A DNA stretch of 64,000 nucleotides from Hahellaceae bacterium (GTDB taxonomy: Bacteria > Pseudomonadota > Gammaproteobacteria > Pseudomonadales > Oleiphilaceae). The stretch is from NCBI GenBank assembly GCA_016716085.1, contig JADJWY010000026.1, positions 248,001-312,000 of the forward strand, given 5' to 3'. The first letter of the stretch is position 1, and every line of letters begins with the position of its first letter. Of the stretch, positions 7,294 through 16,727 are shown one piece after another. The translations under genes and the position numbers were made by a program. Below the pieces are notes generated by a model that was not told the origin of the DNA, ran no database searches, and saw only the letters and a list, made by a program, of their open reading frames with translations.

Positions 7294-10200
7294 TTATGAG
7301 GTTCCAAACCGACGCTGCCGGTTTGCATCGCAGCCGTCAGCCCAGCCGGCTTCCCAGCCCGATGCGAGCACGTCGTCGAGATAAGGATTCTTGCCGGCAG
7401 GCACCTTGCCAGTTCGCCCCAGGGGTGCGTCCATCCCACTGGAATAGCCAAACTGATACGCCTTTTCGACGGTGTCCTGTCGGGCATCCGGGCGGGTCGC
7501 GATCGGATGTAAAAAGCGATGCATCAGCGCCTCAAGATCCGCCAGCACATAGCATGCAGCGGGCACCAGCAACAGGCTGACCGCCGTCGCGAACAGCACA
7601 CCGAAAGCCAGTGACACCGCCATCGGAATCAGAAACTGCGCTTGTATACTGGTTTCAAACACCAGTGGCATGAGCCCCGCAAACGTGGTCAACGAGGTCA
7701 GAATTATGGGCCGGAAGCGCGCACCGCCCGCTTCGCGGATGGCAATGAAAACGTCGACACCCTCATTTCTGCGTCGATTGATGTTGTCGACCAGTACCAG
7801 AGTATCATTCACCACCACACCGCTCAGCGCGACGATTCCGATCAGGGACCAGAGGGTGAGTTCTATTCCCAGCATCAGATGTCCTATCAACGCGCCCATG
7901 ATGCCAAAGGGAATCGCAAACATGACCAGCAAGGGCTGTGAATAGGACGAAAACAGAATCGCCATCAGCAGGTACATGCCTATAAGGGCCAGCAGGTATC
8001 CCTGTGAAAGCAATTTCATAAACTCCGCAATACCTTTCTGCTTGCCCGCTGGACTCCACTGCACTTTGCCTTGTTCTGCCAGCGGGTCCAGATAGTGTTG
8101 CTTCAACTCTTTCATGATGGCCTGCGCATCGCCCCGACTGGAGTCGACAAAGGCGCTCACTTCTACAATCCTTTTTCGGTCATAGCGTTTAATCGTCGAC
8201 ACCGCCGCGTCCTGCGCAACATCGGCGACACTGAACAGGGGCACAAACTCACCATTGGGTAGCTGAACCTGTAAGGTTTCCAAATGCCAAAGGGACTCAG
8301 CCGAAGCCTCGGGATAACGCAAAAAGACTTTTACTTCGTCCTCCCCCCGCTGCAGGCTTTGCACCTCGACCCCGTAAAACGCGGCATTGATCTGGCGCCC
8401 CAGACTTTGTTGCGTCAACCCCAGATCTCTCGCAACCGGCTTGAGTGTGAGTTTGACCTGATGTTTGCCCGGAACCTGGGAATCCTGGATGCCATACACG
8501 CCATTGAAGCGGGTCAGCTCTTCTTTCAGCTCACGGGCAGAGGCCGTCAAGGCATCCAGACTGGCGCCGGATAGCTCAATATGAATGTCCGGTTTCTGGG
8601 CCATCATGTCCCCACTGAACTTCAATTCACTGGCACCCGGAATCTCACCAACGGCTTCTTGCCAGCGCCGTGCCAGCTCGCGCGAGCTGATAGACTCGAT
8701 CGCATCGGGGCTGATCTCGATGGAAACCCTGCCCTTGTTTTCGGGCGCAGGCAGAACATCCAGATTAGAGACCTTGTCTTGCGGTGCAATCACGGTGTAA
8801 ATGTTCTGGATCGGACTCACGCCATCTGTCCCGCGCAGCTGACTTTGCAAATCCATGGCCGCTTTCTCGATACGGTAGACCGCAGCCCGGGTTTCAGCGA
8901 CGGGGGTGCCTTCTGCAAAGGTGACATCGGCCACCACTGTATCCGCATCCATGGACGAGAACAGAGTCACCTTGATATAGCCCGCACCCACCAGGGTAAT
9001 CGAAATCAGAAAGCCGCCAATAAACAGGGCCAGGTAGGACAGTCGCCAGACCAGCACATGCGCCAAAAAAGGCTCGTAGACCTGTTTGATGAAATGCTCC
9101 AGCCAGTTCGCAAACGCTGACTGCCATCGCGTTAGGCGGGATTGCTTGCGCGGATTTTCAAGCGGCATGCCGGAAAGGTGCATGGGCAGAATCAAGAGCG
9201 ATTCGACCAGCGAAAAAATCAGCGTCGAAATCACCACGATCGGGATAACTTTCATCAGCATCCCCTCCGGCCCGGGCAAAAAGAGCAAGGGCAGAAAGGC
9301 AACGGCGGTTGTCAATAAAGCAAAGATCACCGGAACGGCGACTTCCCGCGTGCCTTGCACGGCCGCCTCTGTCCTGCTGAGCCCAAGCCGTTGTTGCGCA
9401 TAGACGCTCTCCCCCACCACAATGGCGTCGTCGACCACAATGCCCAGCACCAGCAAAAAAGCAAACAGCGAAATCAGGTTGATGGATTCGCCAGTCAGCG
9501 GAAGGAACCAGAGCGCGCCGAGAAACGACACCGGAATGCCCAGACTCACCCAGAAGGACAGACGCCAATTCAAAAACAGCATAAGCACCAGGAAGACCAG
9601 CACCATGCCACTCATCGCATTATTGAGCAGCAAATCAATTCGGCTGCGAAACAGTTTGGAGTCATCCTGCCAAAGCGTCAGCGTAACGCCTTCGGGTATA
9701 AATCGCGGCGGCGCTGCGACATAGTCGGCAACAATTTTGGCGACCTCCATGACATTCTGCTCGCCCACCCGAAAGATATCGAGGGACACGGCCGGCATCT
9801 GGTTCAATTGTGCCTGACTGTCACCGCGCTGAAAGCCATCCCGAATGTCAGCCACATCGCGCAGGTAAAGACGACCGCCATCCGCATCTGCCCGCAGAAT
9901 AACATTTTCAAAATCAGCCGCCCGGTTAATTTTACCGGATGACTGGATCAGGATATCCCCACCGCGTGTCCGCAATGAGCCCCCCGGGATATCAACTGAG
10001 GAACTGCGAATCGCAGAGACCACTTCGTCAAAACTCAGGCCATAGCGCTCAAGCGCATTGTCAGAGATTTCGATTGCAACCTCGTAAGGACGCACGTTAG
10101 CCAGGTCAATCACCGTGATATGATCATCACGCAACAGATCACGGCGAATGTCTTCTGCCAGCGTTTTCAGTTCACGAGGATCTGCCGGACCCGAAATGAT

Positions 10201-10611
10201 CAGCTTGGTCACCCGATTACGGACGATCAACTCTTTGATAATGGGGCGTTCCGCGCCCGAGGGAAGCGTGCTGAGTCCCTCCACGTTTGTTTTGATTTTC
10301 TCCAGCACTTCGCGCGTTTCGGCACCATCAATGACGTCGGCAGTGACCAGACACAAGCCCTCACTCGCCAGCGCGATGATGTCCGAGATGGACTCCAATT
10401 CAGCAATGGCATTTTCGATGCGCGTACAGACGGACGTCTCGACCGACTCCGGCGCGGCACCCGGAAACGCAACCGAGACCGATACCCGCTCCAGAGAGAC
10501 ATTAGGAATCAGCTCCTTACGGGTCCCTGGCAATGCCAGCAAGCCCAGGATGACGATCAATCCCATCATGACGTTGGCAGCAACCCGATGACGGGCAAAC
10601 CAGGCGATCAC
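7294..10611 (-). CDS. RND efflux pump inner-membrane permease with extra C-terminal tail
   Basis: The 1105-residue product is a full RND transporter: N-terminal helix, two large periplasmic loops, and transmembrane bundles. The proton-relay aspartates are D394 and D395 in GIVVDDAIVVGES; the second half has VVNDTLVLVDNINRRR. It would form a trimer and use proton flow to push a substrate out through an outer-membrane channel; no TolC-type gene is nearby. It overlaps the adaptor gene by four bases (ATGA). The last 65 residues are not part of the RND fold and read like ribosome modulation factor (VEKAYQFGYSSG...NPY...SGWEAGW). The substrate is unknown, but the neighbours are acyl-conjugating enzymes, so their product is the best guess. 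Confidence 0.93.
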   Translation of the reverse strand: MIAWFARHRVAANVMMGLIVILGLLALPGTRKELIPNVSLERVSVSVAFPGAAPESVETSVCTRIENAIAELESISDIIALASEGLCLVTADVIDGAETREVLEKIKTNVEGLSTLPSGAERPIIKELIVRNRVTKLIISGPADPRELKTLAEDIRRDLLRDDHITVIDLANVRPYEVAIEISDNALERYGLSFDEVVSAIRSSSVDIPGGSLRTRGGDILIQSSGKINRAADFENVILRADADGGRLYLRDVADIRDGFQRGDSQAQLNQMPAVSLDIFRVGEQNVMEVAKIVADYVAAPPRFIPEGVTLTLWQDDSKLFRSRIDLLLNNAMSGMVLVFLVLMLFLNWRLSFWVSLGIPVSFLGALWFLPLTGESINLISLFAFLLVLGIVVDDAIVVGESVYAQQRLGLSRTEAAVQGTREVAVPVIFALLTTAVAFLPLLFLPGPEGMLMKVIPIVVISTLIFSLVESLLILPMHLSGMPLENPRKQSRLTRWQSAFANWLEHFIKQVYEPFLAHVLVWRLSYLALFIGGFLISITLVGAGYIKVTLFSSMDADTVVADVTFAEGTPVAETRAAVYRIEKAAMDLQSQLRGTDGVSPIQNIYTVIAPQDKVSNLDVLPAPENKGRVSIEISPDAIESISSRELARRWQEAVGEIPGASELKFSGDMMAQKPDIHIELSGASLDALTASARELKEELTRFNGVYGIQDSQVPGKHQVKLTLKPVARDLGLTQQSLGRQINAAFYGVEVQSLQRGEDEVKVFLRYPEASAESLWHLETLQVQLPNGEFVPLFSVADVAQDAAVSTIKRYDRKRIVEVSAFVDSSRGDAQAIMKELKQHYLDPLAEQGKVQWSPAGKQKGIAEFMKLLSQGYLLALIGMYLLMAILFSSYSQPLLVMFAIPFGIMGALIGHLMLGIELTLWSLIGIVALSGVVVNDTLVLVDNINRRRNEGVDVFIAIREAGGARFRPIILTSLTTFAGLMPLVFETSIQAQFLIPMAVSLAFGVLFATAVSLLLVPAACYVLADLEALMHRFLHPIATRPDARQDTVEKAYQFGYSSGMDAPLGRTGKVPAGKNPYLDDVLASGWEAGWADGCDANRQRRFGTS

Positions 10612-11795
10612 GCAGACGGCTCCAGACGGACATTCATGCCATCTACCGCAAAATCCAGGCGCGTCGTCACAACCCGATCACCGGGCTGCAGCCCGCCGCG
10701 CAGGTAGATCTGATCTTTGCCCTTGTAGAGCACATCGACTTTGCGGAATCGCAGATCAGCCTGTTCGGCTCCGGCATCCTGCTGCGCCACCCAGACCGTA
10801 TCGTCAGGACGCAGCGCCGACCGTGGCACAACCACCACATTCTGCTGCAAACGCCCACTGATACGCGCCTCCACGAAACGTCCCATTTCCAGAGGGGGGC
10901 GCCCTGGTTGACTGCTATCCCGCTGATACGGTTGCGTCACCTCGGCGACCAGGTAAAGCAGGCGGTTATTGGCCAGCCCCCCTTCGGCACGTGTCACGCG
11001 CCCTGACCAGGTATATTCCAGCCCACCCAACTGGGCGCTCAGCCGCACCTCCGGATAGGTGTCGGCTGAGCGGCTGTCTCCCTGATATTGATTAGGTATA
11101 TCCAGTAAGGCCAGATGCTCATCCGAGATCGGCAGCCTGATTTCTGCAACATCCAGCGCGAATATCTCGGCCACAGCATGCCCAAGCGCAACATACTGCC
11201 CGACATTGACCCGGGTCGCCTTAAAGCGCCCATCGAAAGGTGCCCGAATCTCGGCACGTTCCAACTGCAGGGCCGCCAGTTTGTAATCGGCTTCTGCTGC
11301 AGCCAGGGTGCTTTTGGCATCATTAAGTTGTGGGATATACAAGGCGAAATCGGTCGCGTTCTGTTTGGCACCCTGACGGGCGACAACAGCACGTGCCTTA
11401 ACTTCTTCGAGGCGCACAATCGCCGCATCAACAGCCTGTTGTTTTTTCGTCAGTTCCAACTGGAAGGGTTCAGGCGCCAGGCGAACCAACACCTCCCCCT
11501 TCTTGAAGAACCCTCCGTTTTTAAACTCAGGCGAAGCTGAAACGATTCGTCCACTCACTTCGGTGATCAGTGTCAGCTGCCGCTGGGGTGCAACCACACC
11601 ACGGGTATAGACAGGTACGCGCAGGCTGCCAGGCTCAACTATAACGGCCGTAATCATTGGCAGAGGGCTGACCGGACGATGGGGGCTGGCCTGGGGTGCT
11701 GCCGCGACCAGGGCCATCATAACAACGACAGAAATACCGATAATAATAACCGGCACCAGATAAAGCAAACGGAAGCCGAGACGAAAACTAGCCAT
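10608..11795 (-). CDS. RND efflux periplasmic adaptor (membrane fusion protein)
   Basis: The 395-residue product has an N-terminal membrane anchor (about residues 8-33), a lipoyl half-motif (LTLITEVSGRIVSASPEF), a coiled-coil hairpin (QQAVDAAIVRLEEVKARAV and following), the second lipoyl half (RAEIRAPFDGRFKATRVNVG) and beta-barrel and membrane-proximal domains. It would bridge the pump at 7294 to an outer-membrane channel. The ATG at 11795 is chosen over a GTG two codons earlier because GGAGG lies five bases before it. It overlaps the stop of the upstream acyltransferase-like gene by eight bases, so the two are translationally linked. Confidence 0.93.
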   Translation of the reverse strand: MASFRLGFRLLYLVPVIIIGISVVVMMALVAAAPQASPHRPVSPLPMITAVIVEPGSLRVPVYTRGVVAPQRQLTLITEVSGRIVSASPEFKNGGFFKKGEVLVRLAPEPFQLELTKKQQAVDAAIVRLEEVKARAVVARQGAKQNATDFALYIPQLNDAKSTLAAAEADYKLAALQLERAEIRAPFDGRFKATRVNVGQYVALGHAVAEIFALDVAEIRLPISDEHLALLDIPNQYQGDSRSADTYPEVRLSAQLGGLEYTWSGRVTRAEGGLANNRLLYLVAEVTQPYQRDSSQPGRPPLEMGRFVEARISGRLQQNVVVVPRSALRPDDTVWVAQQDAGAEQADLRFRKVDVLYKGKDQIYLRGGLQPGDRVVTTRLDFAVDGMNVRLEPSA

Positions 11796-12786
11796 GGACA
11801 CCTCCGAGCAGGATTTGTTTCCAGGCCTGAAGACACTGTTGGGTTAGGGCGATGTCACGGCAGATGTAAGGATGTAATTTGAGGCCAAGTGTCAATTGAT
11901 TGTGCCACAGCAATATGCCGGTTGAGACCGGATAATTTTCCGTGCCGATGCCGCAGGACACCCAAACCTGATTATCCACCGGATCCGGTGTGCCCGCTTC
12001 CTGCAGCGGCCAGCTTCCCAGAAAACTGAAAGAGCCGGCATAGTGATTGCGACGGCTCATTTTCTGATAGATCCAGCGCACCCCCCGCTTGCCAATCACT
12101 TTGCCAATGTGCCCCTGAACCCACATCACCCAATGCGCTTTTGCCTTGATTTCGGTCTTGACCGCCTCCTGTAACTCACGCGGTGTAATCGCATCGGACA
12201 CGAGGATACAGATACCGGACGAACAGTTCTGCGTGTCGTCCTCGAAGTTCACAGCTCCGCGTAAATTCACGGGAAAAAACCAGTAATACTGCTGCCCCGA
12301 TGCCATCAGGTGTGCGGAAATAGCGCGATTAAGCGCCCAGAACAAGTAGACATTGAGCGCGACACGCGCTTTTTTGGCCTGCTGTTTGACGATGCTCGTT
12401 TCGTCCTCTGTTAAAAAGTCGGTGGCAATGGGCGCGTGATTGGTGTTTTCGGGATTCAGCTCCCGGTAGTCAGGATAGGTACGCAGCCAGCGCACCTGTT
12501 TGGGTGGCCGCGGCTCCTTCTTTTTGAACATCAGCCCTAGCACTTCCCAGAAACCCGGCGCCTCCTTTTCAGACGAACGCGGTAACTCAGCACAGGGATA
12601 GCCGTTTTGTCGAAGGATGGTCGCAATGCCCCCCAACCCATCCATATCACGGTGGGCAAAGGTATGCCAATCTACCTCCCGCGTCTGGGTATCCATGGGC
12701 CCCACGCTCATTTCATCATTGATGCCCTGTTCACGCCGTACATCAAACCACATCGCCACGTAGTCTTTGGTGTGTCTGGTCTTCAT
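11788..12786 (-). CDS. Condensation/acyltransferase-like protein with variant active site
   Basis: The 332-residue product carries AHRDMDGLGG at residues 44-53. This is an HHxxxDG motif in which the usual catalytic second His is Arg, close to the N-terminus. Later segments (QYYWFFPVNLRGAV, FSFLGSWPL, HNQLTLGLKLHPYI) follow the order of the second half of condensation-type acyltransferases. It is shorter than the 418-residue relative at 6009 and lacks most of its N-terminal half. It could be a binding partner, an inactive relative, or an enzyme with changed chemistry. GGGAG before the ATG supports the start. It sits 35 bases after the GNAT gene and overlaps the adaptor gene. Confidence 0.6.
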   Translation of the reverse strand: MKTRHTKDYVAMWFDVRREQGINDEMSVGPMDTQTREVDWHTFAHRDMDGLGGIATILRQNGYPCAELPRSSEKEAPGFWEVLGLMFKKKEPRPPKQVRWLRTYPDYRELNPENTNHAPIATDFLTEDETSIVKQQAKKARVALNVYLFWALNRAISAHLMASGQQYYWFFPVNLRGAVNFEDDTQNCSSGICILVSDAITPRELQEAVKTEIKAKAHWVMWVQGHIGKVIGKRGVRWIYQKMSRRNHYAGSFSFLGSWPLQEAGTPDPVDNQVWVSCGIGTENYPVSTGILLWHNQLTLGLKLHPYICRDIALTQQCLQAWKQILLGGVHG

Positions 12787-12821
12787 GAAGGTCTCCCGTC
12801 CTACTCCCTGTCGTATCCTGT

Positions 12822-13943
12822 TTATAAACGCGCAGCTTCGAGATAAAGTGGAAATTCGCCAGCCAGGGCCTCGCGCGGATCGGCCTCAAAGCTGACCAGA
12901 AAATGACGGCTTTCAATGACCTGACTGCGATACTGATCCAGAACCCGGTTCAAGCCGGAGTCTTCCGCCAGCCCGCAGACTAACGCCGATGTCTCAGCGG
13001 GTTTCAGACTTCGCGAAGCATGTCGCTGATAGAGGTAATGCACCAGGCATTCAAAAACAGCCGGATCTTCATTCTGAATCAGCACCGAGTGCAACATGCG
13101 GTAATTCAGCACCTTTCCGGCTGCGGGCAAGGCCATGCCCCCACGCAAACGCACCTGCAAATTGTTCAGATGACGGAGAAACCGCAAGCTACCCTGATAG
13201 CGAATAAATCGGGTCTGACGGAACGATTTCTGATTCCAGCTTCCGAGCATCCCAACCAGTTCGCCCTGACGAAATGCCAGAGCATAGTCAGACAGCGACA
13301 AACCTCGGTAGTAGGGATCGTCACCTTGCGCAATCCGGTCAAAGTCGTAGCAGGGATAGAACTGGTAACGGGCCGCTTCACGATCGAAAAAGTCCTGCAT
13401 CGCGGAGACATCAAACAGTGTCGCCTGGCGGACCTCGATATTGCCCGTTTTCGGCTTACGGGGACTGCACATAGGGTAAAGTAGATGCGTGCGCAGGCCT
13501 CCGCAGGCATGATAGGTGGGAAGCCCTGCCCTGCCGCTTCCAACCGTCGTCAGGGAACGATCATTATCACTGAGGATGACCGTCTGCATCCAGTCGTTGC
13601 GAATCAGGGTGTGGTAGTGACGCGAAATCCGCAGCAGCGTCCGCCCCCCCTGATAGTCTGGATGAATTCGAAGATCGTTGCCATAGCGCACATTACGAGG
13701 CTGACCATTCATGAACACCCGTCGGTGGCCAATGCTGAAGACCGCCATCAATCGTTGCTGCTGCAAATCTTCCATCACCCACACATCTGGCTCGCTGGTG
13801 GTAACCCGGCTACCCATGAAAAAATCCGGATTACGCTCAAAGCCGAGGGTAATCTGACCGGGTTGGGGCGTTGCCCGCACCAACGCGTCTAAAGCCCCGC
13901 AATCACTGTCGCAGGCCGGTCGAAAATGGAATCGCCCGCTCAT
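12822..13943 (-). CDS. Double-domain GNAT-like acyltransferase
   Basis: The 373-residue product begins MSGRFHFRPACDSDCGALDA, the usual opening of a GNAT N-acyltransferase. It contains an acetyl-CoA-binding region near VRYGNDLRIHPDYQGGRTL (variant of the Q/RxxGxG/A loop). A second GNAT-like unit starts at about residue 175 (IEVRQATLFDVSAMQDFFDR). Such enzymes move an acyl group from CoA or a carrier to an amine. The ATG overlaps the stop of the GH3-like gene (ATGA), so the genes are coupled. A GTG three codons upstream is possible but less likely. The acceptor is unknown; an amino acid or amine used by the GH3-like enzyme next door is a guess. Confidence 0.7.
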   Translation of the reverse strand: MSGRFHFRPACDSDCGALDALVRATPQPGQITLGFERNPDFFMGSRVTTSEPDVWVMEDLQQQRLMAVFSIGHRRVFMNGQPRNVRYGNDLRIHPDYQGGRTLLRISRHYHTLIRNDWMQTVILSDNDRSLTTVGSGRAGLPTYHACGGLRTHLLYPMCSPRKPKTGNIEVRQATLFDVSAMQDFFDREAARYQFYPCYDFDRIAQGDDPYYRGLSLSDYALAFRQGELVGMLGSWNQKSFRQTRFIRYQGSLRFLRHLNNLQVRLRGGMALPAAGKVLNYRMLHSVLIQNEDPAVFECLVHYLYQRHASRSLKPAETSALVCGLAEDSGLNRVLDQYRSQVIESRHFLVSFEADPREALAGEFPLYLEAARL

Positions 13944-15592
13944 ACACCACACCCTTCGGGGACGGGGATATCCCAGATCATGAGGGGCTCGATTTTAATA
14001 TCACCACTGATCATGCCCCGTCTGAGACCGCGTTCCTGGTAGACCTCGCGTGCGTTGGCATCAATGAAGACTTGAGCTCGCCCCAGCTGCCCAAGATCCC
14101 GTGCCAGTTTGTAATGAAAATAACCCTGAAGCTCAGTTTCCAACCGCGCTGAGATCTCCTGTTCCAGGGCCTGTTTGCGACCTTCCTCGATCGCGCCGGT
14201 GCACTCACACAACATCCAGTAAAAAGGCGTCGGGCTGGAGGCTGTACCGTTAACAGCCGCCAGCAGGGAGATAGGACGCAGACCGTCTGTTTCCCGATAA
14301 CGCCGATAGACCAGATCCAGTACCTGCATCGCAGACTCAGGACTCAATTTTTCACCCACCATGTCGACGCCATCCGCGCGCCCGAGAAATTCAAAACAGG
14401 GGCATTCACCCAAGCGATCAGTGACCCGCAGATGGTCTTTCATACCGTAACGTAGCAAGCCACTGCCGGTCGTCAGCAGCGGACGCACCCGTTGACCCGT
14501 TTCGAGTTTCCAGGCCGGTAAAATGGTGCCGTCTTCAATATCCTGAAATTCGTAAAAATGGCTCGTCACGGCTAAGGGGTAGCGGCCCTGATAGGGAATC
14601 GTAACCACCCCTTCAGTGGCCCATAAACCTTTACCCTGAAACGCTGCACCAGGGAATAAATTCTGTAGCTGCTGCGCCCAGATGGCAGAGGTTGAGGTAT
14701 CCCAGGAGCTGATCAGTGCCAGCTTTGGCCAGAAGCGCGACAAGGCCCCCGGCGTAAGTCTTCCATCCCATTGTTTTAGCCTGGCGGCAACCAGGGTGGA
14801 ACGGGGGCACTGCACATTCCGCAAGCATGATGCCCTATTCCCCCAGTGACCACATTTAAGCACCGTGGCTAATTCATCTCTCAATACACTGAGGCGGTCG
14901 AAAAGACTCAGCGCAAACGTAGGACTCCACACCGAAAGAAGACTCAGGTCTTCACTCACCAGCAGATAGGCGAGCGTGGCAAATTGCGAATCATCTGATG
15001 TATCGGCGAGCGCGATCGAATCCGGCACGGCTTTGACCGCCGACATCAACTGGCGCTTGCCACTGGCAAGCAGCTGCAGATCGTTATTAACATCGGCCGC
15101 CGCTGTCTGCCTGAGTTCGGTCGGCATCCAGGAAAAAGACCAGTAATGACGGCCCCGTGCGATACCCGGATGCCGCAGATACATATCCGTTAACCAAGGG
15201 GAAATGGCCTGATCCAGCTCCGACAAATAGGCTTGGGTATAGGGGATCCATTTGACTTTTGACGTTGACCCTGACGTCGGCTGGTACCGCTTAACCGTCA
15301 TCCGGGATAGTCGACGCTCGCCGGTTTGGCGCTGTCGTTCAATCTCAGTTGCCCAGTCGGTATAATCCGTCACTGGCACCCGCGCACTGAATACCTCCCA
15401 GGAGGTGTTTCGATCCAGCGACCACCCCTTTTCAGCGACGAAACTACCGGTGTGTTCCAGAATGCGTGCCAATCGCTGGCGCTGAACACGTTCAGGATTT
15501 AGCAGCGCATCCCTGAAAGCCTGCTCACCGGCCCGACTAACATGCCGGGTCGCCTGATGCAAACCTCGCGAGAGGAGTCCCCGGCCCCACAT
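13940..15592 (-). CDS. GH3-family acyl-adenylating enzyme (acyl acid amido synthetase-like)
   Basis: The 550-residue product is of the GH3 auxin-responsive-promoter family, best known from plants where members adenylate jasmonate or auxin and join it to an amino acid. Signs are the ATP-binding loop PTSGSTSKVKWIPYT (about residues 106-120), AFQGKGLWATEGVVTIPYQG, YEFQDIEDG, and SGLLRYGMKDHLRV...FLGRADGVDMVGEKLS, the last matching the hinge and C-terminal lid. The start at ATG 15592 is two bases after the stop of the preceding gene; the longer frame would overlap it. In this operon it is the likely activating enzyme. Its acid and amine substrates cannot be read from sequence. Confidence 0.85.
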   Translation of the reverse strand: MWGRGLLSRGLHQATRHVSRAGEQAFRDALLNPERVQRQRLARILEHTGSFVAEKGWSLDRNTSWEVFSARVPVTDYTDWATEIERQRQTGERRLSRMTVKRYQPTSGSTSKVKWIPYTQAYLSELDQAISPWLTDMYLRHPGIARGRHYWSFSWMPTELRQTAAADVNNDLQLLASGKRQLMSAVKAVPDSIALADTSDDSQFATLAYLLVSEDLSLLSVWSPTFALSLFDRLSVLRDELATVLKCGHWGNRASCLRNVQCPRSTLVAARLKQWDGRLTPGALSRFWPKLALISSWDTSTSAIWAQQLQNLFPGAAFQGKGLWATEGVVTIPYQGRYPLAVTSHFYEFQDIEDGTILPAWKLETGQRVRPLLTTGSGLLRYGMKDHLRVTDRLGECPCFEFLGRADGVDMVGEKLSPESAMQVLDLVYRRYRETDGLRPISLLAAVNGTASSPTPFYWMLCECTGAIEEGRKQALEQEISARLETELQGYFHYKLARDLGQLGRAQVFIDANAREVYQERGLRRGMISGDIKIEPLMIWDIPVPEGCGV

Positions 15593-15594
15593 GG

Positions 15595-16386
15595 TCAGCG
15601 TGCCCGCCCCAATAAGCCGAGGAGCGGCAGGCGCAGACTGATTTCTCGCTTGGGCTTGAGCTGCGCCAGGGCCTTTCTGAGAATCGCCCAGAATACCGAA
15701 AAGGTCACCTGTCCCACACACGGCAGTTCAGTGCCGTCACGCCAGGTCGGATTTTGCTCTTCAAAGTAGCGAATCTTGGGGTTAGCCAGTTTCATCTCTG
15801 GTGTGATCTCGGCGACATCACCTTTGAGTTTCTGGTAACCCTCGCCAAATTGGAGCACACGGTGCTCCCGATCAAATGCGGCCGGGAAAAGCTTTTCGCA
15901 ATAGGCATCGACAACAGGTGCCAATTGCTGATCAAACTGCCCGTCTATATGTGGATAATGCTTTGGAAAGTTGTTGGTCAGAATAAGGTAGGTCTTAAAC
16001 CCTTTGGAAATGAGCAGCCAATACAATGGCTTGGTCAGATCCTGCAGTCGAAAACGCAGCAATTGGCGTGCGAAACAGCTTAGCATCGCACGATTTCCCC
16101 AATAGCGGCGCTCAGAAACGGTATCGCCGCTGAACAGTCCCCGAACTTTACGGCCTCCAACCTCAAGCTCCATGATCTGCATGGTGCTAAACCCGACGAT
16201 GTTTTTACCCTGCTGCTCACGCAGCAGAATCACGCCGTCTTTTTTTCTCAGATCACTGAGAAACACATCAAAGGGGGCATTGTGATAGTACTGTGAGAAC
16301 AGTTCATGCATCTTTCCCGCATCAACAATCGACACTTCGTTCAAGGGACGGTATACCGCTTTAACTTTCCGAGTTGTCTGAGTCAT
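15595..16386 (-). CDS. GNAT-like protein of unknown specificity, first gene of operon
   Basis: The 263-residue product is not a family I know by name. Its middle looks GNAT-like: a hydrophobic strand pair (GVILLREQQGKNIVGFSTMQ), then GLFSGDTVSERRYWGNRAML, which resembles an acyl-CoA-binding region, and later YLILTNNFPKHYPH. This pattern also resembles N-acyl amino-acid synthases, but that is a guess. The ATG has AAAGGAG nine bases upstream. It is the promoter-proximal gene of a seven-gene operon with all spacings under 40 bases or overlapping. Confidence 0.5.
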   Translation of the reverse strand: MTQTTRKVKAVYRPLNEVSIVDAGKMHELFSQYYHNAPFDVFLSDLRKKDGVILLREQQGKNIVGFSTMQIMELEVGGRKVRGLFSGDTVSERRYWGNRAMLSCFARQLLRFRLQDLTKPLYWLLISKGFKTYLILTNNFPKHYPHIDGQFDQQLAPVVDAYCEKLFPAAFDREHRVLQFGEGYQKLKGDVAEITPEMKLANPKIRYFEEQNPTWRDGTELPCVGQVTFSVFWAILRKALAQLKPKREISLRLPLLGLLGRAR

Positions 16387-16727
16387 GATAATTACTCCTT
16401 TGGCGTAGCGAAGATCTAGCCAACATCACGCGCGCACGAACACCGCAACCTGAAGCCGCTTGAAGCTGGTCGAGTCAAAAAATTTATCTAAATCGAAGAC
16501 GTTGCCAGTTAAGGCTGAGTGGGCCGAGGCTGATTCATAACTACTTCCTGGATCTGATTTTTTTTCTAATTTAAAAATGAACTTCGTTTAGTTAAAAATC
16601 GTTCATACAACGAGCGCAGATTACCAGTTAGCCACGCTCGGACGAGGGAATTAGTTCACAAACATATATTAAAATGCCGATTTTGCTAATTATTGTCCTC
16701 AAGGAACAAATTCAGGCTTACAAAGTA
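16387..16727. other. Long intergenic region holding the operon promoter
   Basis: These 341 bases have no gene. The half next to HxlR is AT-rich (about 16540-16730, with long A/T runs) while the half next to the operon is not. The promoter of the minus-strand operon must lie here, but no -35/-10 pair is good enough to name. Nothing resembling a riboswitch or terminator stood out. Confidence 0.5.

Noticed and set aside
9355..9942. Plus-strand open frame of 195 codons opposite the RND pump
   Set aside because: Shadow of a strongly supported gene; composition is Gln/His-rich and no ribosome site is present.
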